Source: Verticillium longisporum (lineage: Eukaryota > Ascomycota > Sordariomycetes > Glomerellales > Plectosphaerellaceae). Taken from it: DNA of 64,000 nucleotides. Of this stretch, positions 1 to 10,809 are shown piece by piece (within the stretch, counting starts at the first letter, position 1; each line of letters opens with the position of its first letter). A model generated the notes under the pieces. That model was not told where the DNA came from and ran no database searches. It saw only the letters and a program-made list of their open reading frames with translations. The translations under genes were made by a program, and so were the position numbers. The DNA is taken from assembly GCA_019188255.1 (NCBI GenBank), contig JAETXT010000001.1, forward strand, positions 7,502,001 through 7,566,000. Reading direction: 5' to 3'.

Positions 1-3000
1 TGTCAGAGGACCTAGCTGCGTCCATGATCAAGTGTACGACGCACGGGACAGAGCACGGGTCGGACCACCGCACCATCGAAACGATCCTTGACGTATCAGT
101 TCCGACCCCGAAAGCCCAAGACCGACCTCTATTCAAAAACGCGCCATGGAAGGAAATCAACACCCGAATCTCCACGGCACTCGAGACAGTCCCGATGGAA
201 GGCACGGTCCAAGAGAAGACGGACAGACTCATGTCAGTGGTGCTGGGAGCAGTACAGGCCTTGACACCGAAAGCCAAACCATCGCCATACGCGAAGCGGT
301 GGTGGACGGCGGATCTTACGCAGCTCCGCCACATCCACACACATTGGAGAAACCGGGCGAGGGCAGCAAGACGGGCAGGACGGAACGATGAAGCACTGGA
401 GAACACGGCCAAGGGAGCAGCGAAACAATACCATGATGCCATTCGACAACAGAAGAAAACCCATTGGAATGACTTCCTGGCCAACAACGACAACATCTGG
501 AAGGCCGCCAAGTATCTGAAGTCTGGCGACGATGCGGCGTTCGGCAAGGTGCCACAACTTGTGAAGGCTGATGGCACACGGACGACCAACAGCAAAGAGC
601 AAGCGGTTGAACTGCTTACCACTTTCTTCCCGTCCCTACCGGAGCATATCGAAGAGGAAGGGGAGAGACCTCAACGCGAATCAGCTGTTAACATGCCCAA
701 CATCACGATGGAAGAAGTCGAACGCCGTCTTTTCGCGACGAAATCGTGGAAAGCACCTGGTGAGGACGGGTTGCCAGCGATGGTCTGGAAACAGATTTGG
801 CCAGCCGTCAAGCACAGGGTCCTGGCGATTTTCCGCGCATCACTAGAGGAAGGAGTACTCCCCGACCAATGGAGGCACGCCAAGATCATCCCGCTCAAAA
901 AGCCCGGCAAAGCAGACTACACCATCGCCAAGGCTTGGAGGCCCATCTCGCTCCTCGCCACGCTCGGCAAGGTTCTCGAGTCGGTTGTTGCGGAGAGGAT
1001 ATCCCATGCAGTCGAAACGCACGGGTTGTTGCCTACGAACCACTTCGGGGCCCGCAAACAGAGGTCAGCAGAACAAGCGTTAGTGCTGCTGCAAGAACAA
1101 ATCTACGCAGCATGGAGAAATCGTTGGGTGGTCAGCCTCGTGAGCTTCGATGTGAAGGGAGCGTACAATGGAGTGTGTAAAGAGAGACTTATTCAGAGAA
1201 TGAGAGCGAGGGGCCTCCCAGGAGAGTTGCTCCGTTGGGTAGAGGCATTCTGCTCAGATCGGACGGCGACAATTCAGGTCAACGGCCAAGCATCAGAGGT
1301 CCGGACCCTGCCGCAGGCCGGACTACCGCAAGGATCACCACTGTCACCCATCTTGTTTCTGTTCTTCAACGCAGACCTTGTACAACAGAAGATCAACTGC
1401 TATGGGGGAGCTATAGCCTTCGTCGACGACTTTACAGCCTGGGTCGCTGGCCCAACCACGCAAGACAACCGTAAAGGAATTGAGGCAATCATCGAAAAGG
1501 CATTGGACTGGGAGCGGAGAAGCGGTGCAACTTTCGAAGCGGACAAGACTGCGGTCATCCACTTCACCCGATGGGCCAAAAGGTCCGATTCGGAACCCTT
1601 CACTATCAAAGGGCAAACAGTCGAACCCAAACAGCATGTCAAGATCCTCGGCGTGATCATGGACATTGGACTCAGGTATAGGGAACACATTGCAAGAGTG
1701 GCGACCAAGGGATTGGAGGCTGCTATGGAGCTGAAACGACTGAGAGGATTGACCCCGGCGACAGCACGGCAGCTATTCACGGCCACCGTGGCTCCGGTGG
1801 TGGATTATGCCTCTAACGTCTGGAGGCACCGATGCAAAGATCGGACGGCGGCAGCAATCAATCGCGTCCAAAAGGTCGGAGCGCAGGCAATCATTGGAGC
1901 GTTCATCACGATAGCCACGAGCGTAGCAGAAGCGGAGGCTCACATCGCCAGTGCACCAGAGCGATTCACGAGAAGGGCTATCAAGCTTTGGACGGATCTC
2001 CACGCACTGCCCGAGACCAACCCGCTTCGAAAACTGACTGCTCGCATGCGGAAGTTCAGGCGTTTCCACCGCTCACCATTTTTCCAACTGGCAACTGCGC
2101 TCAACGAGATTCCAATGGAGAACCTGGAAACCATCAACCCATTCACACTTCCGCCGTGGATGGAAAGAATGCAGACCATTGCCGAATGGAATGACGACTC
2201 AACATCGACGCGTGTCGACCAGGACGCGATGGTGCGCATCGCCGTCAGCAGCTCGGCACGAAACGAGCTGGTCGGGGTCGGCGGAGTCATCGAGGGACCA
2301 GGAACGGTGCCCGAGACCTTTTCTTTCACCCACGGCATGAGGACCGATCAGAACCCGTTTTCCGGAGAACTCGTGGCGGCGGCGTACGCGCTGCGGTTTC
2401 TGCCACAGCTAAGGGGCCAGAGGGTAACGTTACTGACAAGTAACAAAGCCGCGGTGCTGACACTTCGAAACCCCGTCAACAATCTGGACAAGAGTACGTT
2501 CGCTGCATCTACGAAGCGGTCACTCGACTTCGAGAGACCGGAAACACCATCGCAGCCGTTTGGCTGCCTAGTCATCTCGAGGACGACCTCCTGAAGAGAG
2601 CGAAAGGAGAAGCACGCAAGGCCAGCCGAGAGGGCGCCTCACCAGAAAAGCAGTTCCCGAAGATGCGGTCCACCACCCTCAATGCTGCAAGACGCAAACT
2701 ACGTGTAGAGAGACGACTACCGGACAAGGTTGGAAAACTCTCGAAGGAAATAGATATAGCTCTTCCTGGCAAGCACACTCGAGAACTATACAACAACCTT
2801 TCCTGGATAGAAGCGAGCATGCTGGCCCAGCTCAGGACAGGCATGGCGAGGCTCAACGCGTCACTTTTCCGAATCAAGGCAGTAGCGTCAGCCCAATGCG
2901 CATGCGGACACGCGAGAGAGACGGTAGAGCACTTCCTCCTTCGATGCACACGGTGGGCAACACAACGCGCCGAGACACTCATGTGCCCTGGCGCACAAAG

Positions 3001-3127
3001 AGACAACGTTTCTTTCCACCTGGGAGGAAAGACAACATCAGATGGTGATGACTGGAAGCCAAACATGAAAGCAGTCCGAGCTACGATACGCTTTGCGAAG
3101 GCCACGGGCCGGCTAGAGAATGTGTGA
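1..3127 (+). mobile_element. Tad-type LINE (non-LTR retrotransposon), 5'-truncated by the window edge, frameshifted
   Basis: The open frame enters from the left edge and runs to 2594. It begins in the tail of an AP endonuclease (HGSDHRTIE at about residue 12 of the visible part). A reverse transcriptase follows, with [36 protein letters not shown] and the catalytic FVDD box. From about 2220 an RNase H region begins. The frame is then lost: at 2471-2474 the reading LRNP needs one more C to continue as RQQSGQEY. The correct C-terminal reading continues in another frame to 3127, including a CHCC-type zinc motif (CACGHARETVEHFLLRC) typical of Tad elements. A single-base loss in a C tract explains everything seen. 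The element is nearly intact, so it is either young or carries a consensus error. Its 5' end lies outside the window. Confidence 0.9.
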
Positions 3128-3963
3128 TCCTTGATGAGACCTATCACGGCAAACCCCCCTTCCCTACTAATCGAACCTAACACCCACACCTCGTGTCAAT
3201 AACAGCAGGCGCCGCTTCAGTCGCCGTAGATAGGACTCTGAACACTTGAAGAATAGCCTTCAAGCAGCTTGCCAATACAATCTAAACCCCATGAGAAACC
3301 GGCGGAAAGACAGAAGACGAGAAAGCAAGAGCGGAAAGACGACCCCTTATGGGCTTGGGAGTTTCGGACAGACTACAGGAAGCGACCATGTACAATAGCG
3401 AATAGTGCCTTATTGGCTCTAGGCCACCAGGCGTAATAAACTTGTGTGTGTGTGTGTACTAAAATAAGCATAATATTCCCGAAGGGCTTCAGCCACAACT
3501 TGTGATGGAATTGGTCCTCATACCTGATATGGGATGGCGCGGCCCGTGGAACCATGCTTTCATCTTTGTGACTCCAAGAAACAGTCGTGAGACAGTTCAC
3601 CAAGAAAACGGCCTTGGCACCCACGATCCACGACGGCCAGTACACTGTCTTGGCATTCCCAATTGCCATCAGACTGAGCAATAAAATGTCTCATCCGGCT
3701 GATTACCTGGGCACCGAGAAAAGGGAGTCCTTCAGTCCCTTCCATCCCGCAACCTGCGCAAATTTTTGTTAATTTTTTTTTAATTTTTTTTGTTTTTGTT
3801 TGGGGGTTCTTTGTCACTTCACCACGAAAACCGTACCCTCATAGACTCACGACTCACTCGTGTTTGCTTGCTGGCCCAGCATTGCCTCACGTTGCATTTT
3901 TCGTACCTTCGCCGCTGATAGAAGAATCCAAAAGTCTGCCGGCCGGCTTAAGGAACATTCATC
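3128..3963. other. LINE 3' UTR and NHA upstream region
   Basis: No coding gene was seen. The first part is probably the LINE 3' UTR; a short TG-dinucleotide run lies near 3446-3460. A T-rich tract (about 3766-3802) precedes the antiporter gene. Two PacC-type hexamers in reverse orientation (CTTGGC) lie at 3613-3618 and 3649-3654, about 310-350 bp upstream of the antiporter start. Confidence 0.5.
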
Positions 3964-6235
3964 ATGCCTGTCCTGGACGTCAGCGAGCTCAACGTCATCC
4001 TCGGCGTTTTAGGTACGGCTCTGGACCACGTTCACTTCCACTGGCTCTTAGTAGGGTATTGACCTAGCCATCTAGGCGGGTTTATCCTGTTATACGGCAT
4101 TATATCGACTAAGATAAAGGCGAAATGGTATCTTGGCGAAGCTTGTAAGTCACCATCCATGTCGCAATATGGCCATTCATCCCGACTTTCCGATCCTCGT
4201 CTCCCTGCCCACCACCACCTATTACTTCCCAGGCTGACACTCAGTTCCCAGTACCGGCCGTTATCGTCGGCGTCCTCCTCGGTCCTGTAGCAGCTAAGTT
4301 CATCGAGACTACAAAATGGGGGAGTGCGACGCCAGGCCAGACGAACGAAATCACGCTGGTATGTCGAACTCCACGCGTCGCCTCGAGCATGACACCGTGT
4401 TCATGCTGACGTCTGTTTGGAACAAAGGGCCTGATGAGGGTCATGATCGGTGTACAGCTCGTCATTGCCGGATTCCAGCTCCCGGCGAAATACCAGGTGC
4501 TAAGGTGGAAGGAGATGCTACTCTTGCTCGTTCCCGTCATGACCATGATGTGGCTTGCAACCACCATGTGCATATTGGCCACCGTACCTAAGTTGACTCT
4601 GCTGGCGGCCCTCATTATCGGCTCTTGTGTCACTTGTACAGACCCAATCCTATCGCAGGCTATCGCCAAGGGTCCTTTCGCAGATAAGTATGTCGCCCGC
4701 GACTTGCGCGAGATCATCTCATCTGAAGCCGGCGCCAACGACGGTTTTGGTTTCCCCTTTCTAATGTTGGCTACGTTCCTAATTCGTCACGCCGATGTAC
4801 CCGGCGCCGGACAGCACGGTGGCGAAAGCGCAGGCGCCGAGGGCGGGGTTGGTGAGAGTGCAGTGGGCGCGGTTGCTGCCGGTCAACCTCCTCATCTCCT
4901 CGCGCGTGCCGGAGTGACTGTTGCATCTCAGTCGCTGGGTCTCATGGGTCGCAGTGAAGAAGAAGTCGGCCGCCTCGGCGGCGGCGTGGGCATTGCCGTG
5001 CAAAATTGGGTTATCGAGACATGGCTCTATCAGATCTTTATGTCTATCGCCATCGGCGCCATTGTTGGCTTCGCCGCGCAGTTCGCCCTCAGGTTCGCCC
5101 TTCGAAAGTATGTTTTTATCACCTTTGATTACTCTCCACTAAGCCTTTTCGGCGATGACTGACCTGTTTCTTCCCTTTTAGGAAGTGGGTTGACTCGGAG
5201 AGCTATCTCCTGTACCCTACAGCCCTTGGTGTAAGTTTTGGAAACTGGAGAAATCTCCGTGAGATGGATCAAATTGATTAACATGCGCCTTTTCAGCTAT
5301 GGCTTCTCAGCATCTGCGGCCTGGTTGGTACCGACGATCTTCTCGCCTGCTTTGTTGCCGGCAACGCCCTGAATTGGGATGGCGCCTTCCTGGCCGAGAC
5401 GGAAGAGCGGCACGACGAGGTCAACTCTGTCATGGACGTCCTTCTTAACTTCGGCGGCTTCATGTACATTGGTGCCATTATGCCATGGGACCAGTTCAAC
5501 ACACCAGAAACGACTGGTCTGACCTGGGGCCGCCTTTTCGGACTCGGCTTCCTTGTCCTCGTTTTCCGGCGTATTCCGGCCATCTTCATCTCGTATAAGC
5601 TCCTGCCAAACGTCTGCAAGAACTGGAAAGAAGCCCTCTTCATGGGTTACTTTGGTCCTATCGGCGCCGGCGCGGTCTTCTACGTCGAGCACACCCGGCA
5701 CCTGTTTCCCGAACTCGGCCAGGGCGACACGGAAGAGACAGACCTCATACGCGTTATGATCCCGGTCGTGTACTGGCTGGTCCTGTTCTCCATTGTCGTC
5801 CATGGCTTGTCCATTCCGGGACTGAATCTTGCCTACAAGTTCTTCAACGTGGAGCCTATCCAGGACGACGCGGTCGAGATGCGTCGCAAGTCGGTCCACG
5901 TGGCTACACCCACCAACGCCATTGTCGGCGATCAAGAGACCTTTATCGCGTATAACCGCTTCTCGCGCCCAGTCTTCAATGTCGCGGACCTCCCCACTGT
6001 ACGGTCCAGGCGCCAGTCACTGGCCATCGAACAAGGCTATCCTCGGTCGATCTCGCTGTCCAGAATGTCAATGGCTAGGTCCAGATCTCGCGACGCGGGC
6101 CGTGACCGCGTCCCGGCTCCGGTTCCTGAGAAGGTTCCCGACGACAGCTACTCCCAGTGGTCCGGTTCTGATGCCAATGAAGGAGCGAATCGCGCGCCGC
6201 TTAAGCAAGGCCGCACCATTCAGTATGCTGCATAG
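3964..6235 (+). CDS. NHA-type plasma-membrane Na+(K+)/H+ antiporter
   Basis: Exons read by phase closure are 3964-4012, 4076-4144, 4252-4358, 4428-5107, 5182-5230 and 5297-6235, giving 630 aa. The product belongs to the fungal CPA1-type NHA antiporters, which exchange cytosolic Na+ or K+ for external H+. Family landmarks include an N-terminal hydrophobic segment (GGFILLYGIIS), the GEALPAVIVGVLLGP segment, the SCVTCTDPILSQAI stretch with the conserved Asp pair region, and GLVGTDDLLACFVAGNALNWD near residue 330. About 10 hydrophobic segments precede a hydrophilic C-terminal tail of about 150 residues rich in Arg and Ser. The loop after FLIRHADVPG (about residues 220-265) is Gly/Ala-rich. Start chosen because MPVLDVSELN matches the usual short N-terminus. 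Cation specificity cannot be read from the sequence. Confidence 0.9.
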
Positions 6236-7552
6236 GGCAATTGGTAGGTTGCCCTACAGTCGAAATAGCGGGCAGGTCCCGTGAAGATAAGCTGGCGGCA
6301 ATAGAAGGCCACCAAAATATTGTACGGTCATACTAGTTTGCGTTCAGTAGATGCAGCAAGGACACTGCGTAGTTGTTTCGTGGTTCAAGGAATCATCATG
6401 CGCCAGCTTGTTTCTTCCCTTCTCGCTACGTTTCAATCGACATGTGGTTTAAAGCGCGGAAAATTTAGCCTTTTCCCTCGGCCCCTGCCAATGTTTCCGA
6501 TTCGGACGCGTCCGCCCGCTTATTGTGGGAGAGGAGGCCTCCGGAGCTTCAACACTACTGCGGTCTCTGGACCGTACCTTATCTATATAATGGGTGAGAG
6601 ACTTTAGGCCCATTGCTGGGGGTCGGTACACAGACCAACCGGAGATCTCTGGGCTCTTCGTCACATGCATACTCGGCTCCAGCCCCCTAGCGATAGGTCG
6701 CATGCCGCCCGATTGAGTCATGGATATGCATCCGTTTCATGTTCACAAGGACAGTGGCGTACCCATTTACAGTGGGCCACGTGTCCACGAATACATCGCA
6801 CGGATGTGTCTGTTTGATCCTGTAAGAAGCTTCCTCGGATGGGACTGCCTCAGGAACTTCACTTATGCATGCAATAATCTACTCATTCTGGTCATCGGTC
6901 TGCCTTTGTTTGACACAATGTTCTACCTCAAAATCCCCGCTAAGAAGATATGTATCGGCTACTGTTATCATCGACTGCCAGGAGCTTGCCACAAAGACCA
7001 TGTGGCCGCCGGATATTGGCCGAACCCCCTCTCAAAAAACTTCTTGCCTCTTTCTTGATACCCCCGAGAAGTCACAGATGTCAAACGACTTTGGCAGTCA
7101 ACATCGTCTTGCGGACTTGGATTCTTTCTCTCATAACGATTAGTGATTCACACCTTCACCAAAACGGCTCCTCTACCGACTCGGCTTTCTATTTGTACCT
7201 GTGAATCTTATTTCTTGTTTCTTCTCCGATTCCTGACGACCCTGTACCATGATTGTTCAGGGCTCGTGCTTGGTCGAGTCTCACAACCAGCCCTGCAGCA
7301 CCAACATTCAATAACATCGGCTTTCTGGAATTTGAGTGCCCCGGCTTTCAACAGCAATCTGGCTGGTGAAGCCCAGCTTTTCCGCCATCAAAGATTGCAT
7401 TCAAGCGGCGCCACGCTTACAGCGTCTCATATCGCGTATCCTCATACACTGGGCAGGCCGCCCGAGCAATCTGAGAACACGCCATATCAACGACCCAGAG
7501 AGGAACATCGGCACTATTTGCGAAGTCAGGCCCCGAACGAACAAAAGTCGGC
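6236..7552. other. Intergenic region between NHA and HET genes
   Basis: Only short open frames without recognisable domains are present. No RNA gene, repeat or transposon end was recognised. A CACGTG hexamer occurs near 6778 in isolation. Confidence 0.4.
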
Positions 7553-9634
7553 TTGGGACAGGCCGTCATGGCCACGTCAATCAAGCGTACAATTCAAGCG
7601 GGCGCTCTGGCACTGAAGAGGCACAGGGATGGCCGTCACTTTAAGTATTCGCACTTGTCTATCCATCGAAGGCAGATCAGAATTCTGGTCCTCAGCCCGG
7701 GACGGTACAATGATGAGCTCAGGGCCGAGGTTCGCTTCGTGAACATTGACGATCCTCATCATCTGCGATATGAGGCCGTCTCGCACTCCTGCGCCGTCAC
7801 CACTGGCGATTTGAAGCCCATCAAGGTCGGCACTACCCGCCGCCTCTGGGTCCAGCCGACCATCGCGGTCATGCTGCAACACCTCCGATATCAAGACGAG
7901 AACCGCGCCCTATGGATCGATCAGCTATGCATCAATCAAGATGACCTCGTCGAGAAAAGCGCCCAGGCGTTGATGGTGACCGATGTCTTCAAGGCGGCTG
8001 ATCGCGCTGTTGTCTGGTTAGGCCCTGAAGGAGCAGACAGCAGCAACGCCTTCAGCCTACTAGAAGACCTCGGCTGGATGGTGGAATTTGACTTTGACAA
8101 TATGCGTATGCGACCCTCGGCGGCCGGGATTGACGAACCCTCCTGGGCAGATCCCAAGGAAGAGCTTCCGTACGATCAGGACGGCGTCTGGTCAGTGTAT
8201 GAGCTCATCTACCGCACCTGGTTTGGGCGTGTGAGCTCCCGCCAGGAGATCGCCGCCAAGCCCGCCAATGCCACAGTCGTCTGTGGCTTTAGGACGATCA
8301 GCTGGGACCTTTTGCGCACCGCACTGGGCTGCTTCGCGAACAAGCCGCGGGCCCATCTTGAATCACCTGATAGCCCAGTTGAGCTGCGCTTCGCTCGCAG
8401 ATACGACATGATTCTCCTGCTCTGCCAGACGAACAAGGTCTATGACCTTTGCACTCTGCTTGAGCAGTCACGCTTGTTTAGCTGTCCCAACCCTTTGGAT
8501 CGAATCTACTCCGTTCTGAGCTTGGCTGTCAACAGTGACCCGTTCATGGGCTTGACCCCGAATTACGAACTGAGCAAGACTGAGCTTTACCTGGACACGA
8601 CCTTCCGCCACATCAACTACACCAAGACGACAAACATCCTTGCCTCTTGCGAAGGAGCTTCGGTTTCCTTGGCCGCTAGCGAGATGCCCTCCTGGGTACC
8701 TGACTGGTCCAGGAAGAGGCGGGCGAACGCCATGCCATTGCACTTCGCCTCGAGCCATTCTGAAGCTCGGGTCCAGATCGAAAGTAACATCCTGCATGCG
8801 CACGCCATTCAGTGCGGAACAGTCAAATCTACGGTCGACCTCTTTTCCGACTACGTCCCCGTCCTCCGCGCTTTGGCTGCGATCCGTCGCTGCGCGCCGC
8901 TAGACGTCCTGACATCGTCCTACAACGGCCAGTGCTCCTTGCTCGAGGCGTACTGTGCCACTCTCGCCTGGGGTCTTTTCGACTGCCTGCACTCGCCGCC
9001 TGTCGAGACGTACCCGAACTCCGAGACGAGCACAGAGGCCCTTCGCCGTTTGCTGGCCACGCCAACGGACCCCGTGTCTCTCGGCAGTGCCGCGCAGGGT
9101 ACTTTGGATGTAGAATTATTGACGTATGTCACGCATGCCATGAGCTGCTGCAAAGGGCGGTCAGTGTTTAGTATGACCGGCAGCCTCATCGGTCTGGGCC
9201 CCAGAGACGTACAGTTAGGTGACCAAGTCTGGGTTCTCTTGGGCTGTGACGTGCCCCTGATCCTCCGTCCTTCGACATGTTCTTCGGGAGATACGATGTA
9301 TCGCATTGTAGGCGACTGCTATGTACACGGTCTGATGACAGGAGAGGCCATTCTTGGATCGTTGCCCTCCGATTGTCGACTGTTGCTGGTCGGCAATGAC
9401 GGCGTCAGACCTTCTGGCCCAACGGTGGTCAGGACTCTCACAGCGCGTCCAGCAGCTGATGAAAACGCGGAGCTACAGCCGAAACAGGAACTCGAGGACC
9501 CTCGTCTCGTGTCTCTCCGGACCAAGTTGAGAGAAGCTGATGTCGAAGCCACGTTCGAGACCACCGACGACCTTCTGGAGCCCTCTATTCTGCGAGCGGC
9601 CGGTATCAATGTCCAAGACATTCAACTTGTATAA
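7553..9634 (+). CDS. HET-domain (heterokaryon incompatibility) protein
   Basis: Single exon, 693 aa (688 aa if translation starts at the second Met at 7568). The HET domain spans roughly residues 60-250. YEAVSHSC replaces the usual YxALSYxWG start, and LWIDQLCINQDD and ADRAVVWLGPEG are classic HET blocks. In other fungi HET domains trigger regulated cell death in non-self recognition; the partner here is unknown. The C-terminal 400 residues have no recognisable domain, though the tail resembles the degenerate C-terminus common in large HET families. The divergence in the first HET block could weaken function. It stands between two transport genes without an obvious functional link; HET genes are often scattered through accessory fungal regions. 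Confidence 0.9.
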   Translation: MGQAVMATSIKRTIQAGALALKRHRDGRHFKYSHLSIHRRQIRILVLSPGRYNDELRAEVRFVNIDDPHHLRYEAVSHSCAVTTGDLKPIKVGTTRRLWVQPTIAVMLQHLRYQDENRALWIDQLCINQDDLVEKSAQALMVTDVFKAADRAVVWLGPEGADSSNAFSLLEDLGWMVEFDFDNMRMRPSAAGIDEPSWADPKEELPYDQDGVWSVYELIYRTWFGRVSSRQEIAAKPANATVVCGFRTISWDLLRTALGCFANKPRAHLESPDSPVELRFARRYDMILLLCQTNKVYDLCTLLEQSRLFSCPNPLDRIYSVLSLAVNSDPFMGLTPNYELSKTELYLDTTFRHINYTKTTNILASCEGASVSLAASEMPSWVPDWSRKRRANAMPLHFASSHSEARVQIESNILHAHAIQCGTVKSTVDLFSDYVPVLRALAAIRRCAPLDVLTSSYNGQCSLLEAYCATLAWGLFDCLHSPPVETYPNSETSTEALRRLLATPTDPVSLGSAAQGTLDVELLTYVTHAMSCCKGRSVFSMTGSLIGLGPRDVQLGDQVWVLLGCDVPLILRPSTCSSGDTMYRIVGDCYVHGLMTGEAILGSLPSDCRLLLVGNDGVRPSGPTVVRTLTARPAADENAELQPKQELEDPRLVSLRTKLREADVEATFETTDDLLEPSILRAAGINVQDIQLV

Positions 9635-10809
9635 TGACTGCGCTAGTCCTCGATACTTCAAAGTAAGTCTTGCAACCATCTGTTCCCCGAGATCGCCGAC
9701 TCTGTCTCATGTGCCGACTATAGAATGTGTCAGGGCACCAACTGCGGCTCAACGACGAAACAAGGCACCGTGGAGGCACTGGAAGGGCATATATGGAGCT
9801 GCGGAGGGTCTCCTCCTGCTAGAGGAGGCCAGATCTCAGATGTTCTCTTATGATATACCTACGAATTGACTGCGGACCGCACTTCGGAAGACTTCTTCAC
9901 TCTGCAGACAACTGCGCCTTGGCAGAATGCGCTGTTCGCACACACCAAGACTTTCCTTCCATCGTAGTTACTAAGAAACAGTCCATCGTATTTTCCTTGG
10001 CACCTAGGAAGCCATGCGTTACATGTTATCGCGAAGAGCATTACCTGGGTCGGTCTTCTTGTGTGCCCGGACAACCCTAGCACCTGTAGACTGACTGAGG
10101 TTCCGTGCCTGTGCTATATTTTTGACGTTTTTGACAACCCGCTCGGGCTAAATTGATGAATACGTCGCATGATCGAAGGTAACCGTCAAGTTGCCGATCC
10201 AGCTGATCCTGCAAGGTTTGGAGAGCCTCAGTAACGAGCCCAACCAGATGGTAAAGAGGAATGGTGCCACAGTCATTCATGTATCACGCGCTCGCTCCCA
10301 GAACATGGGAAAATCTACTGCTACACAGCCTGCGGGTGATTGGGGGAAATGGATAGTTGAAGCCCGAGTGACTAGAAACGACCGCACTTCCACCGTGTAT
10401 TGACACCAAGGTCGTTGGAGAATATAGATTTATTAAATGTATCTACCGACGTACGACGCATTCGAAATGTTCAAAATATACCCAGGGGGAGGAGTGTCGG
10501 CATGACCCTCCTATGAGCACTGCTTCTTATATCGGAACCTCTTGTGTATACTTGGATGCGCCCAACCATACTCGATTGCTGTGTCGAGGGATCAGCGATA
10601 CAATTTGTCTAGGGCAACGGGATACTTGCTAGTCTGTCACGGTGTCATCATAAGCCGGGGGCGGCACAAGATCAAAGCAGGCGTTCCTGCGGCTATACCA
10701 GCTATCCATGTAAGGTCAATGGGTACGAGGGACTTGCTGTACTCCACATTACTGAGAGGTCTAGCGTAGGAGGTAACAAGGGGGTAGGAGAACTACCCCT
10801 GGCGCGTCG
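9635..10809. other. Intergenic region, no gene seen
   Basis: About 1.2 kb without a recognisable coding domain. The region lies between the 3' ends of the HET gene (plus) and the TRK gene (minus), so both flanking genes converge here. Confidence 0.4.
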
